DNA of 64,000 bases from Marinihelvus sp036351115 (GTDB lineage: Bacteria > Pseudomonadota > Gammaproteobacteria > Xanthomonadales > SZUA-36): positions 1 to 64,000 of the forward strand of contig JAZBOL010000027.1 in assembly GCA_036351115.1 (NCBI GenBank), in the 5' to 3' direction. Positions 6,960-14,920 of the stretch are shown here, piece after piece. The notes under the pieces were generated by a model, which saw only the letters and a list, made by a program, of their open reading frames with translations, made no database searches and was not told where the DNA came from. Every line of letters starts with the position of its first letter. Positions within the stretch are counted from its first letter, which is position 1. The translations under genes and the position numbers were made by a program.

Positions 6960-8057
6960 TCAGCCCTCTTCCGGTCGTGTCTCGTCCCCGGAAGCAGGCG
7001 TGTCCTTCGGGTCGTCCATGGCGAGCCACTGGAGCATCAACTGGTAGCCCAGGGCCAGGACGACGGCGCCGACGAACAGCCCGAGGATGCCGCTCATGAG
7101 CATTCCGCCAATGGCGCCGAGGAGGATCACGAGCGTCGGCACGTTGACGCCGCGGCCGAGCAGCAGGGGTTTGAGGAAGGCGTCACCGAAGGCCACGATG
7201 AGGCTCCAGACGGCAAACACGCTGGCCACGACGGTGCTCTCGTGGGCGAAGACGTAAATGATGGCCGGCAGCAACACCAGCAGCGGGGGCAATTGCGCCA
7301 CCGCGAGCACAAGGATCGCGATGGCCCAGAGTCCCGCACCGGGAACGCCCGCCAGCACCATACCCAGCCCCCCGAGGAGCGCCTGGATGAAGGCAACGCC
7401 CAACACGCCCATGGTGACGGAGCGGACCGTCGCGGTCGCCAGTCCCATCTGTTCACGGGCGTTGGCTTCGCCGGTCAGCCGGGCGAAGAGTCGAAGCAGG
7501 CCTTTCTCGACGACCTTGTCATTGGCCAGCAGGGCGACCGCGATGACCGTGGAGGCGAGAAACAGCAGCACGGTAATGCCTAGCCCGGCGACTTTGCCGG
7601 CGGCGAAGGTCGCGAGTTGCTTCAACTGCGGTGCAAATTCCCTGAGGAAGTCTTCAAAGTCCGTGGCAGCAGCCGACCAGGCCTCGAACAAGCGGGCCCC
7701 GACCAGCGGCCAGTCCTTGACCGATTCGTTGGGTGTTGCGATGTGAAACTCGCTGGTTTCCACGCTCCGGGCGAAACTCATGACCGAGGTGATCAGGCTG
7801 TCGGCAAAGAGCACGGCGGGAACCAGGATGGTCGCGACGCCGAGAACACCGAAGACGATCGCGGCCCAGCGCCCGCCGATCCGGTCCCTGAGCCCGCAGA
7901 AGGGATGATGCAGGGAAATGGCGATCACCGCGCCCCAGGCGATCAGGGAGATAAAGGGAAGGAGTATCTGGATACTCCAGGCCACGACGACGAAGACAAG
8001 CAGCAGGCTGATCGCCACCTCGAAGGAAAGGCGCAGCACTTCTTCGCGATTCGCCAT
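6960..8057 (-). CDS. AI-2E family transporter (PerM/TqsA-like)
   Basis: The 365-residue polytopic protein has the family pattern: two N-terminal membrane helices, a large amphipathic stretch at about 90-150, and a bundle of C-terminal helices with the PxLVILLGAIGG block near 305-320. Members transport varied substrates, including autoinducer-2 and Na+/H+, so the substrate is not predictable. The ATG at 8057 has AGGAG eight bases upstream; a GTG three codons earlier fits less well. It heads the minus-strand membrane operon. Confidence 0.9.
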   Translation of the reverse strand: MANREEVLRLSFEVAISLLLVFVVVAWSIQILLPFISLIAWGAVIAISLHHPFCGLRDRIGGRWAAIVFGVLGVATILVPAVLFADSLITSVMSFARSVETSEFHIATPNESVKDWPLVGARLFEAWSAAATDFEDFLREFAPQLKQLATFAAGKVAGLGITVLLFLASTVIAVALLANDKVVEKGLLRLFARLTGEANAREQMGLATATVRSVTMGVLGVAFIQALLGGLGMVLAGVPGAGLWAIAILVLAVAQLPPLLVLLPAIIYVFAHESTVVASVFAVWSLIVAFGDAFLKPLLLGRGVNVPTLVILLGAIGGMLMSGILGLFVGAVVLALGYQLMLQWLAMDDPKDTPASGDETRPEEG

Positions 8058-8179
8058 GACCCGCACTCCTGAGTTGCATTGGATTCACGCGCAAGCGTAC
8101 CGCACTGGGCCCCGGCGGGGGAGTCGGTCAGAAACTTCGCCCGTCAGTCAGCAGAAGCGACGGGCTGCCCGGTTCGGTC

Positions 8180-8614
8180 TCAGGTCGAGACCGTGGGCCG
8201 GGACCGTGTCTGCGGGACGGGCGTGAGCAGGTCCGCCAGGGTCTGGCCGTTGAGGTCCTGCAGGAACGCCTGCACCGCGTGGTCCAGCATCTGCCCCAGC
8301 CGGGCGTGGGCGTCCACGAGGCTGTCCGGGAGTGATTCGGGCTGCGGCAGCAGGTCCATGCCGCCTTCCGCGTCCACCAGCACGTCAGCCAGTCGGATCT
8401 GCTGAGGTGGCAGCTGCAGGCGAACGCCGCCGCCGGGTCCGCGCTGGGACAGGAGGTAGCCCCGGTTGCCCAGGAAGCTGACGACTTTCATGAGGTGATT
8501 GCGCGAAATGCCGTACGCCTCGGAAATCTGGCGGATGGTGACCCATTCGTCGGGTCGCTGCGCAACGTAGACCAGCACCCTGAGGGCGTAGTCCGTAAAT
8601 CGCGTACATTGCAT
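8180..8614 (-). CDS. Rrf2-family transcriptional regulator, NsrR-like but without cluster cysteines
   Basis: The 144-residue protein aligns with NsrR: FTDYALRVLVYVA at 6-18, a winged helix with the recognition helix SRNHLMKVV (38-46), and RGPGGGVRL in the wing (58-66). In NsrR, three cysteines around residues 90-105 bind an iron-sulfur cluster that senses nitric oxide. Here that segment (DLLPQPESLPDSLVDAH) has none, and the only cysteine is Cys3. It may sense something else or be constitutive. It lies downstream of a cytochrome c gene on the same strand, 122 bp away. Confidence 0.87.
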   Translation of the reverse strand: MQCTRFTDYALRVLVYVAQRPDEWVTIRQISEAYGISRNHLMKVVSFLGNRGYLLSQRGPGGGVRLQLPPQQIRLADVLVDAEGGMDLLPQPESLPDSLVDAHARLGQMLDHAVQAFLQDLNGQTLADLLTPVPQTRSRPTVST

Positions 8615-8736
8615 GTCTGGCCGAAGCCTCCGGGTTGTTCTTACAGGTCCCCCCCGGATTCAGCGCGTGAGTATAGGGATTTGAGGCGCCGCGCGCCAGC
8701 ACGACGCGCGACAGGCGTGCGTCGGGCGCAAAGACC

Positions 8737-9066
8737 TCAGGGGTCGAGGCTGGCGTAATACGCCGCGAGATTCTCGATGTCCTCGTCGCTCAGCCCCTGG
8801 GCGATGGGACTCATGAGCGCGTTCTGTCGGTCCCCATCCCGGTAGGCCTTGAGGGACAGGACCAGGTACTGGTCCTTCTGGCCGGCCAGGTTGGGCCACT
8901 GGGGATTGGGGCTGATGCCGTCGGTGCCGTGGCACGCGACGCAAACGGCGGACTTCGCCTTGCCGAGCTCGGGGTCACCGGCCTGGGCAGGCAAGGCGAC
9001 GAGAAGCGACAGGCAGGCCGGCGCCAGCGCCAGCTTCAAAAAGCGAAACACGGGTTGCTTGGGCAT
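8737..9066 (-). CDS. Class I c-type cytochrome (c553/c4-like), periplasmic
   Basis: This small monohaem electron carrier is exported by a Sec signal peptide (1-29, cleavage after AQA). The 109-residue precursor has the haem-binding CVACH at 42-46 (His46 proximal ligand), the NPQWPNLAGQ segment at 54-63 typical of c553-type cytochromes, and Met85 in NALMSP as the likely axial ligand. The partner oxidoreductase is not encoded nearby. It may be transcribed with the Rrf2 regulator downstream. Confidence 0.93.
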   Translation of the reverse strand: MPKQPVFRFLKLALAPACLSLLVALPAQAGDPELGKAKSAVCVACHGTDGISPNPQWPNLAGQKDQYLVLSLKAYRDGDRQNALMSPIAQGLSDEDIENLAAYYASLDP

Positions 9067-9173
9067 GGGGGCTCCGGAACGTTCAGGAAGACGTCCGGAT
9101 GATACTTCAGTCTCGCGCCTTGACGCACCCGGTGGACGTCGGGTTTGCCCGGTGTCGCGGCCGGAGGCGGGGT

Positions 9174-9368
9174 TCAGCCCGTGAGTGTTTCCGCCTGCAC
9201 GTCTTCATCCCGCGGCAGTTCGTCTGCGCTCAGCGGAAAGGCCCGTTCCGGAACGATAAAGCCGCCGGTTATCTCGGCAATGGCTTCGGCGTCGGGATTC
9301 GGTGCGCTGACCATGAAAATGGCCAGGGCCAGGAGGAGCGTGGGCTTGATGTCTCGTTTGAGATCCAT
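9174..9368 (-). CDS. Small 64-residue exported or membrane peptide of unknown function
   Basis: The frame gives a short charged start, one hydrophobic segment (TLLLALAIFMVSA, about 10-22) and an acidic C-terminal half. The ATG at 9368 has AAGGA about eight bases upstream and a good promoter at 9448-9477, which support it as a real gene; the frame extends to 9458 without support for an earlier start. No family is recognised. Its neighbours are rpiA and cytochrome c. Confidence 0.55.
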   Translation of the reverse strand: MDLKRDIKPTLLLALAIFMVSAPNPDAEAIAEITGGFIVPERAFPLSADELPRDEDVQAETLTG

Positions 9369-9447
9369 GGTTACATCCTTGTATCCGTTGTTCCGACCCC
9401 ACCCGCCGACGGCATTCCTTGCCGCGTTTTCCCGAGTGGGGAAAGTG

Positions 9448-9484
9448 ATCATACACAAATTAGCCGAGATTGTCTAATTTTTTT
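9448..9484 (-). promoter_or_regulatory. Candidate sigma-70 promoter with UP-like A-tract for the small peptide gene
   Basis: On the minus strand TTAGAC (9472-9477), an 18-bp spacer and TATGAT (9448-9453) form a promoter. A run of eight A lies immediately upstream of the -35, as in an UP element. The region is AT-rich in otherwise GC-rich DNA. The predicted leader is about 75 bases. Confidence 0.6.
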
Positions 9485-9518
9485 TCAACAGGCCTCCAGG
9501 CCAGGTTCCAGGCCGGTT

Positions 9519-10172
9519 TCAGAGGGTCTTCAATCCGCCCGGACCGCCCACCAGTACGACGTCCGCCGGCCGCCTGGCAAACAGGCCGCAGGTCACCACG
9601 CCGGGCAGGTTGTTGATGTCCTGCTCCCGGGCCACGGGGTCGACGAGGTCGAGATTGTGCACGTCCAGGATGACATTGCCGTTGTCGGTGACGAATCCCT
9701 GGCGCCACTCCGGCTGGCCGCCGAGCGCCACCAGCTTGCGCGCCACCAGGCTGCGGGCCATGGGGATGACCTCCACGGGAAGGGGGAAACGTCCCAGCAC
9801 GCCGACCTGCTTCGTTTCGTCGGCGATACAGACGAAGCGCCGGCTCGCCTCGGCGACGATCTTTTCCCGGGTCAGGGCGCCCCCGCCGCCCTTGATCAGG
9901 CGTCGATGGCCATCGAATTCATCCGCCCCATCGATGTACAGGTCCAGGGTGCCGGCCTGGTTCAGGTCGGTGACGTCGATGCCGATTGCCCTGAGTCGCT
10001 CCGTCGTGGCCTCGGAGCTCGAGACCGCCGCTTCGAGCCGCTTGCCACTGCGCGCCAGGGCATCGATGAAGGCATTGACCGTGCTGCCGGTTCCGACACC
10101 GAGCACGCTGTCCTCCTGTACGTAGTCGACGGCCGCTTCTCCGACGTCCTGTTTCCATTGCTCCTGGCTCAT
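9519..10172 (-). CDS. rpiA: Ribose-5-phosphate isomerase A
   Basis: RpiA interconverts ribose 5-phosphate and ribulose 5-phosphate in the non-oxidative pentose phosphate pathway. The 217-residue cytosolic protein has the family length and motifs: GVGTGSTVNAFID at 25-37 (phosphate loop), SSSEATTERL near 51-60, DGADEFD at 81-87 with catalytic acid residues, and IKGGGGALTREK at 93-104. It is the only member of that pathway in the window. A CATAAT element lies about 50 bases upstream of the ATG on the minus strand. Confidence 0.96.
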   Translation of the reverse strand: MSQEQWKQDVGEAAVDYVQEDSVLGVGTGSTVNAFIDALARSGKRLEAAVSSSEATTERLRAIGIDVTDLNQAGTLDLYIDGADEFDGHRRLIKGGGGALTREKIVAEASRRFVCIADETKQVGVLGRFPLPVEVIPMARSLVARKLVALGGQPEWRQGFVTDNGNVILDVHNLDLVDPVAREQDINNLPGVVTCGLFARRPADVVLVGGPGGLKTL

Positions 10173-10246
10173 GGTGTCTCTCCGGTCATTGGGTTCTCGG
10201 GAAAATCGTTGGTGCTGAGTGCATTATGCCGCTGGACGATGAGGGT

Positions 10247-10891
10247 TCATTCCTCGCAGTGAAACGATTCCCGTTCCGTCACCACGGCGTCGAGGCGCTG
10301 GTCCCAGGGTTCCACCGGAATCCGGTCAACTTCCTGATCGCTCCAGGCGACCCCGAGCCGGAAAGCCTTCGCTTTCTGTTCGCCCAGGACCCGATCGTAC
10401 CAGCCCGCGCCCATGCCGAGTCGATTGCCCGCACGGTCGAAGGCCACCAGGGGCAGCAGCCAGGTGTCGATGTGTTCCAGGGGCACCACATCGCCGCCCC
10501 GGGGCTCCGAGATGCCGTAGCGATTTACGGTCAGCGGGGTCGCCGGTGTCCAGCGATGAAAGCGCAGCAGCGCGCCGGGCGTTTCCGGCACGACGGGCAG
10601 GACGACGCCGATCCCCCGTCTGCAGAGTTGGGTCAGGGAAAAGCGAATGTCGGGTTCGCCGTCGAAGGCAAAGTACCCGGCAACCCAGGCGGCCGAGCAG
10701 ACGGCTTCCATGCCCAAGAGATGCCGATTCAGCCCTGCCGCGTCGGCCTGCCGCTGGCGCCGCTCCCGCTGTTTGCGGTCGCGACGAAGCCGCCGGCGCA
10801 GCATCGCCTTGGACGGCGCGCCGTCCCCGTCGCCGGGCTCACTCGCCGGGGACACGGTAGGTGCTGGGTCGGTGCAAGCCGGATCTGTCAA
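10247..10891 (-). CDS. fau: 5-formyltetrahydrofolate cyclo-ligase
   Basis: This enzyme converts 5-formyl-THF to 5,10-methenyl-THF with ATP. The 214-residue protein has an N-terminal Arg/Lys-rich helix, the substrate-binding block VVLPVVPE near 95-102, and the ATP site motif RLGMGAGWYDRVLG at about 156-169. It lies directly downstream of 6S RNA, which in gammaproteobacteria is often co-transcribed with this gene (ygfA/fau in E. coli). The N-terminal 25 residues are low-complexity, so a later start is possible. Confidence 0.92.
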   Translation of the reverse strand: MTDPACTDPAPTVSPASEPGDGDGAPSKAMLRRRLRRDRKQRERRQRQADAAGLNRHLLGMEAVCSAAWVAGYFAFDGEPDIRFSLTQLCRRGIGVVLPVVPETPGALLRFHRWTPATPLTVNRYGISEPRGGDVVPLEHIDTWLLPLVAFDRAGNRLGMGAGWYDRVLGEQKAKAFRLGVAWSDQEVDRIPVEPWDQRLDAVVTERESFHCEE

Positions 10892-10917
10892 TGGCCGGGT
10901 TATTCAAGATGAGGAGC

Positions 10918-11096
10918 CCTCCACGATGCCGCTGTGAGCCCGGTGACCTTGAACCAAAGGTTCAGGTGGGTCAGCAAACTGGGTCTCAGGCTTTTCGCTT
11001 TAATGCGAACATGCACACCGACACCAGGGGAGCCGACCCGAGGTCAATAAGTAGGGACAAGGCATAATGCGAGTCCACTGGCTAACACCGCAGAGG
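10918..11096 (-). ncRNA. ssrS: 6S RNA
   Basis: 6S RNA binds the sigma-70 RNA polymerase holoenzyme and mimics an open promoter. The minus strand between zapA and fau folds as expected: the 5' end (from 11096) and 3' end (to 10918) pair over about 13 positions with G-U wobbles. The 3' portion contains the CACCTGAACC/GGTTCAAGG hairpin and the GCGGCATCGTGGAGG end that match E. coli 6S, and the central part contains the GCATGTTCGC...AAAGCC segment. The length of about 179 nt fits the E. coli 184 nt. Ends are estimated from pairing. Confidence 0.88.
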
Positions 11097-11108
11097 GCGA
11101 CTACCAGT

Positions 11109-11414
11109 CTAGTCGATTGCCTCGGCCAGCGCATCATCGAGTCGGTCGGCGAGCATGCGGATGCGTTGGTCCACGGTCTCGCTGCGCGCCACGCCCTCCT
11201 GGCGGAGCTTGATGATTTCGTCCGACATGTTCAGCGCCGCCATGACGGCGATGCGCTCCAGCGCCATGAGATTGCCCTGGGCCTTGATGTCGCGCATGCG
11301 GGCGTCGAGCAGCTCGGCCGCTTCCCGGAGCGCCGCGCGCTCTTCCGGTGCGCAGGTGAACTGGTATTCCCGGTCGAGGATGGTGACCGAGATGGGTGCG
11401 GCGGGTTCGCTCAA
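11109..11414 (-). CDS. zapA: Cell division protein ZapA
   Basis: ZapA binds FtsZ and promotes bundling at the division ring. The 101-residue product has the family length, the N-terminal beta segment VTILDREYQFTCAPEE at 10-25, and a long amphipathic C-terminal helix (about 55-98) that forms the tetramer coiled coil. It lies upstream of 6S RNA and downstream of a small coiled-coil gene, the classic arrangement. Its start overlaps the preceding stop by four bases. Confidence 0.95.
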   Translation of the reverse strand: MSEPAAPISVTILDREYQFTCAPEERAALREAAELLDARMRDIKAQGNLMALERIAVMAALNMSDEIIKLRQEGVARSETVDQRIRMLADRLDDALAEAID

Positions 11415-11632
11415 ATCTGTTCCAGGGCCTTGAGGCGATGAATCATGGCCTCAACCTTGTTCCTGGCCTCGTCGTTTTTGGAAATGAGCGCGGCCCGCTC
11501 GGTCACCAGGGAATCCTGGCGAGCCTGCAGGGACTGGTTTTCCTCTTTGAGCTTGCGGATCTGGTCGATCAGCTGCTGGAGCTGGGACTCCAGCCGCTCG
11601 AGGTCGGCGTTTGCCTGTTCTAAAGCGTCCAT
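11411..11632 (-). CDS. TIGR02449-type coiled-coil protein upstream of zapA
   Basis: The 73-residue, charged protein is almost entirely one coiled coil, with heptad spacing of Leu/Ile throughout. It matches the small conserved protein found just upstream of zapA in many gammaproteobacteria (TIGR02449). Translation is coupled to zapA by a four-base overlap. The ATG lies six bases after a -10 element, so the mRNA is predicted to be leaderless. A role in division through ZapA is inferred from context only. Confidence 0.85.
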   Translation of the reverse strand: MDALEQANADLERLESQLQQLIDQIRKLKEENQSLQARQDSLVTERAALISKNDEARNKVEAMIHRLKALEQI

Positions 11633-11646
11633 CGCGTCACTATAAT
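11618..11646 (+). promoter_or_regulatory. Candidate promoter for ygfB-pepP-ubiH-ubiI
   Basis: A perfect TATAAT (11641-11646) follows a weak TTCTAA (11618-11623) with 17-bp spacing. The predicted leader is about 43 bases and includes GGAG before the ygfB ATG. Its -10 shares four bases with the divergent zapA-operon promoter. Confidence 0.6.
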
Positions 11647-11667
11647 TTGGCCCCCTGGGGCGGTCAA
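11639..11667 (-). promoter_or_regulatory. Near-consensus sigma-70 promoter for the zapA operon; predicted leaderless start
   Basis: On the minus strand TTGACC (11662-11667), exactly 17 bp, and TATAGT (11639-11644) match five of six consensus bases each. Initiation seven bases after the -10 would fall on the A of the ATG at 11632. The -10 overlaps that of the divergent ygfB promoter. Confidence 0.75.
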
Positions 11668-11695
11668 TCCGGTCGCACCATCCACGGAGTTCCGC

Positions 11696-12268
11696 ATGGC
11701 GATTGAATCACTTCCCGACTTCGAACGCAGCCTCGCGCTGACCCAGGGCAACCTGGATGCGGCCGGACTGGCGGAGACCCACGGGGTCGCCTGCGGGCTG
11801 CTCGTGCGCCAGGGTGACGCCAACCTCGACGCCTACCTGAACCTCCTGTCCCTGCTGGAGATCGCTCCCGAACCCGGGCCGGCGCTCAGGTCGATCTTCG
11901 AGGAGCTCCTGAACGCCACGCGAGACCAGCTGGCGGACGAGGCGTTTCGCCTCGACCTGTGGCTGCCGGAAGACGAGGAGAGCCTCGAGGATCGCACCGA
12001 GGCCCTCGCCCAGTGGTGCAACGGGTTTCTCGCCAGCATGGGGGCCGGAGACGATCCGCGCATCGATACCCTGTCCGGCGAAGCTGCCGAGGCCCTGGCC
12101 GACATCCAGGAAATTTCCATGGCGGAGCTTGGCGGCGAAGAGGGCGCCGGAGAAGTCAGCGAGGAGGAGGAAACGGCCTACGCCGAGATCGTCGAGTATG
12201 TCCGCATTGCGGCCCTCATCCTGCGCGAAGAGTTGCGAGGGCCCCGGGACGGGGACAGCATCCACTGA
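11696..12268 (+). CDS. ygfB: UPF0149 family protein YgfB
   Basis: The 190-residue acidic, all-alpha protein matches the UPF0149 family, with THGVACGLL near residues 28-36, a WCNGFLASM block near 107-115 and an acidic C-terminal half ending in an EYVRIAALIL helix. Family members affect expression of other genes in Pseudomonas, but the biochemical role is unsettled. It heads the ygfB-pepP-ubiH-ubiI cluster, the usual order in this class. GGAG precedes the ATG at 11696. Confidence 0.92.
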   Translation: MAIESLPDFERSLALTQGNLDAAGLAETHGVACGLLVRQGDANLDAYLNLLSLLEIAPEPGPALRSIFEELLNATRDQLADEAFRLDLWLPEDEESLEDRTEALAQWCNGFLASMGAGDDPRIDTLSGEAAEALADIQEISMAELGGEEGAGEVSEEEETAYAEIVEYVRIAALILREELRGPRDGDSIH

Positions 12269-12335
12269 CGAGCGATACCGATCTGACCCCGGCGCCCCTG
12301 AACCGTCTTCCTTTGCCCATCCGGATTCCTGTTTC

Positions 12336-13643
12336 ATGATCAAGACCCACGAGTACATTCGCCGCCGGCAGCAGCTCATGAGCATGGTGGGCGAGGGCAG
12401 CGTCGTACTGCTGCGTTCGGCGCCGCACCGCGTGCGCAACAGCGATGTGTACTACCCCTATCGCCAGGACAGCGATTTTCTGTACCTGACCGGCTTCCGG
12501 GAGCCCGAAGCCATGCTGGTGCTGCTGCCCGGGGAAAAGCGCGGCACTTCGATCCTGTTCTGCCGGGAGCGCGATCCGAAGAAGGAGATCTGGGACGGCG
12601 CCATGCTCGGCACCGAGGGCGCCGTCGCCACCCTCGGCGTGGACGAGGCCTGGTCGATCACCGAGATGGAGAAGCGCCTGCCGGACCTCCTCCGGGATCG
12701 GGTGCGGGTGTTTCACGATCTTGGTCGTGACGTGGATTTCGATCATCAGCTGATCGGCTGGCTGAACGATTTCCGGGGCAAGCCGCGCAGGACCTTTCAC
12801 GCGCCGGAAGAGATCGTCGATCTCGGGCACCTGCTCCACGAGATGCGGCTGTTCAAGAGTCGCGGTGAACTGAGCGCGATGCGACGCGCGGGACGCATTT
12901 CCGCCGAGGCGCAGAAGCGGGCCATGCGCGCCTGCCGTCCCGGCATGAACGAGGCGCAGATTCACGCGGAGCTGGTGCACGAGTACATGAGCAATCTGTG
13001 CGAGCCCGCCTATCCCCCGATCGTGGGTGGCGGAGCCAATGCCTGCGTCCTGCACTACATCGACAACAACCAGCCCCTGGAAGACGGGGACCTGCTGCTG
13101 ATCGACGCCGGCTGCGAATACGACGGCTACGCCAGTGACATCACCCGGACCTTCCCGGTGAATGGCCGCTTCACGGGAGAGCAGCGCGCGCTCTACGAGG
13201 TCGTGCTCACGGCCCAGGAGCAGGCCATCGATGCGGTGCGCGAGGGCACCCAGTGGGACGACCTGCATGACGTGGCGGTGGAAGCGCTCACGGATGGGCT
13301 GCTCGATCTGGGCATCCTGGAAGGCGACCGGGAAGCCGCCATCGAGCAGGGCCTGTTCGAGAACTATTACCTGCACAAGACCGGCCACTGGCTGGGCCTG
13401 GATACCCACGACGTGGGCGATTACCAGGTGGATGGGCACTCCCGCGCGCTGGAGCCGGGCATGGTGCTCACCATCGAACCCGGCATCTACATCCGCACCG
13501 ACGATGAACAGGTCGATCCGCGCTGGCGGGGACTGGGCATCCGCATCGAAGATGACGTCGTGGTCACCCGCAACGAGCCGGAAGTGCTCTCCCGCGGCGT
13601 ACCCAAGGCCATGGACGACATCGAGGCGTTGATGGCCGAATGA
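12336..13643 (+). CDS. pepP: Xaa-Pro aminopeptidase P
   Basis: PepP removes the N-terminal residue from peptides with proline in second position, using two Mn2+ ions in a pita-bread fold. The 435-residue protein (E. coli 441) has an N-terminal domain with SDVYYPYRQDSDFLYLTGF at about 31-49 and a catalytic domain with the metal ligands in place: two Asp in LIDAGCEYDGYASDITRT, His in HKTGHWLGLDTHD, Glu in LTIEPGIYI and Glu in GIRIEDDV. The ATG at 12336 matches the family start; the open frame before it runs into ygfB. The stop overlaps ubiH by four bases. Confidence 0.96.
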   Translation: MIKTHEYIRRRQQLMSMVGEGSVVLLRSAPHRVRNSDVYYPYRQDSDFLYLTGFREPEAMLVLLPGEKRGTSILFCRERDPKKEIWDGAMLGTEGAVATLGVDEAWSITEMEKRLPDLLRDRVRVFHDLGRDVDFDHQLIGWLNDFRGKPRRTFHAPEEIVDLGHLLHEMRLFKSRGELSAMRRAGRISAEAQKRAMRACRPGMNEAQIHAELVHEYMSNLCEPAYPPIVGGGANACVLHYIDNNQPLEDGDLLLIDAGCEYDGYASDITRTFPVNGRFTGEQRALYEVVLTAQEQAIDAVREGTQWDDLHDVAVEALTDGLLDLGILEGDREAAIEQGLFENYYLHKTGHWLGLDTHDVGDYQVDGHSRALEPGMVLTIEPGIYIRTDDEQVDPRWRGLGIRIEDDVVVTRNEPEVLSRGVPKAMDDIEALMAE

Positions 13644-14920
13644 CGCCGGAGCGCACTGACGTCCTGGTAGTCGGCGGCGGCCTGGTCGGGGCCAGCCTTG
13701 CCTGCGCCCTGGCGCCCCTCGGCCTCGAAGTGACCCTCCTCGAGGCGGCCGCGCCGCGCCAGCCGGATCCGCCCAGCTACGACGACCGCACCCTCGCGCT
13801 GGGCGCCGCGTCCTGCCGCATTCTCGAGGGCCTGGGCCTTTGGGCGGGGGTGGCGGACAGCGCCACGGCCATTCGCCAGGTAACCGTGACGGAGCGGGGA
13901 AGACCCGGGCATGTGCTTATGGATGCCGCGGCGATGGGCCTGCCGGCGTTCGGGCACGTGGTGGAGGCCCGGGCCTTCGGTGAGGCCGTGCTCCGGCGGC
14001 TCGAGGCGCTCGAGGGTGTCCGGTTCGAATGGCCCGTGCGCGCCACGGGCCTGGAACAGGAGAACGGCCGGGTGACGGTTACCGCCGAACGCGACGGACA
14101 AGCGACCGCCTGGAGCGCGCGGCTGGTCATCGGTGCGGACGGTGCGAATTCGAGTATCCGCTCCCTGCTGGGCATCGACGCTCACAGCCACGAATACGGC
14201 CAGGTGGCGGTGATCTGCAACGTAACCCCCGAGGTGTTTCACGATCACCGCGCCTTCGAGCGCATGACCGATACGGGACCTTTCGCCCTTTTGCCCCACG
14301 TAGGGGAACGCTGCGGACTGGTGTGGTGCGTGCCGGAGGAAGCGGGCCAGGCGCTGCTGGACACCGACGAGGCCGCATTTCTGGCCCGGGCCACGGAGCG
14401 TTCCGGGGGCGCCCTGGGCGATCTGCAGCGCTGTGGGCGGCGCAGCCTCTACCCGCTGCGTCGCGTGGTGCCGGAGCGGGACCGCGATGGCCGCGTCCTG
14501 CTGCTGGGCAACGCGGCCCATGCCATTCATCCGGTCGGGGCCCAGGGATTCAACCTCGGACTGCGTGACGTGGCGGTCCTGGCAGAGCTGATTGCTGACG
14601 CCCAGCCGGGTGCTGGTCCGGGTGCTGGTCCGGGCGCTGATCCAGGCATTGATCCGGGCGCGGACCATCTGCTCGAGCGCTACAGCGAGTGGCGGCGCCC
14701 GGACCATGCGTCCACCGTGGGCTGGAGCCACGACATGGTGCAGCTGTTCGCCAGTCAGTCTCCCCTGACCCGCCTGGCGCGGAGCGCCGCGCTGACTGCC
14801 GTGGGTCTCTCACCGACCCTGCAGCGCCGGCTTGCGAGCCGGGCCATGGGATACCGGGGCCGGGTGCCGCGCCTCGCGCTTGGGGAGCCCCTGGGCCGGG
14901 CCTGGGAGCCGAACCCTTGA
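13640..14920 (+). CDS. ubiH: 2-octaprenyl-6-methoxyphenol hydroxylase (UbiH), with a Gly-Pro repeat insert
   Basis: UbiH is a FAD-dependent monooxygenase that hydroxylates C1 of the ubiquinone precursor. The 426-residue protein has the FAD-binding GGGLVGASLA (12-21), the NAD(P)H/FAD block VIGADGANSSIRSLLGI near 163-179 and GNAAHAIHPVGAQGFNLGL near 290-308. Between the FAD domain and the C-terminal helices, residues of about 322-341 form five Pro-Gly/Asp-rich four-residue repeats encoded by 12-bp DNA repeats, which the family normally lacks. It overlaps pepP and ubiI by a few bases. Confidence 0.92.
   Translation: MTPERTDVLVVGGGLVGASLACALAPLGLEVTLLEAAAPRQPDPPSYDDRTLALGAASCRILEGLGLWAGVADSATAIRQVTVTERGRPGHVLMDAAAMGLPAFGHVVEARAFGEAVLRRLEALEGVRFEWPVRATGLEQENGRVTVTAERDGQATAWSARLVIGADGANSSIRSLLGIDAHSHEYGQVAVICNVTPEVFHDHRAFERMTDTGPFALLPHVGERCGLVWCVPEEAGQALLDTDEAAFLARATERSGGALGDLQRCGRRSLYPLRRVVPERDRDGRVLLLGNAAHAIHPVGAQGFNLGLRDVAVLAELIADAQPGAGPGAGPGADPGIDPGADHLLERYSEWRRPDHASTVGWSHDMVQLFASQSPLTRLARSAALTAVGLSPTLQRRLASRAMGYRGRVPRLALGEPLGRAWEPNP
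14606..14665 (+). repeat. 12-bp minisatellite inside ubiH
   Basis: Five tandem 12-bp units of the form CCGGGTGCTGGT, with the later ones diverged to GCTGAT, ATTGAT and GCGGAC endings, encode P-G-A-G, P-G-A-D, P-G-I-D and similar. The first two units are identical. Because 12 is a multiple of three, copy-number change keeps the frame. Confidence 0.9.

Noticed and set aside
10918..11096. A short protein gene between fau and zapA
   Set aside because: Candidate frames lack start signals, and the structure and sequence match 6S RNA on the minus strand.
12129..12335. N-terminal extension of pepP into ygfB
   Set aside because: The extra 69 residues are basic and unlike the family; the ATG at 12336 gives the known start.
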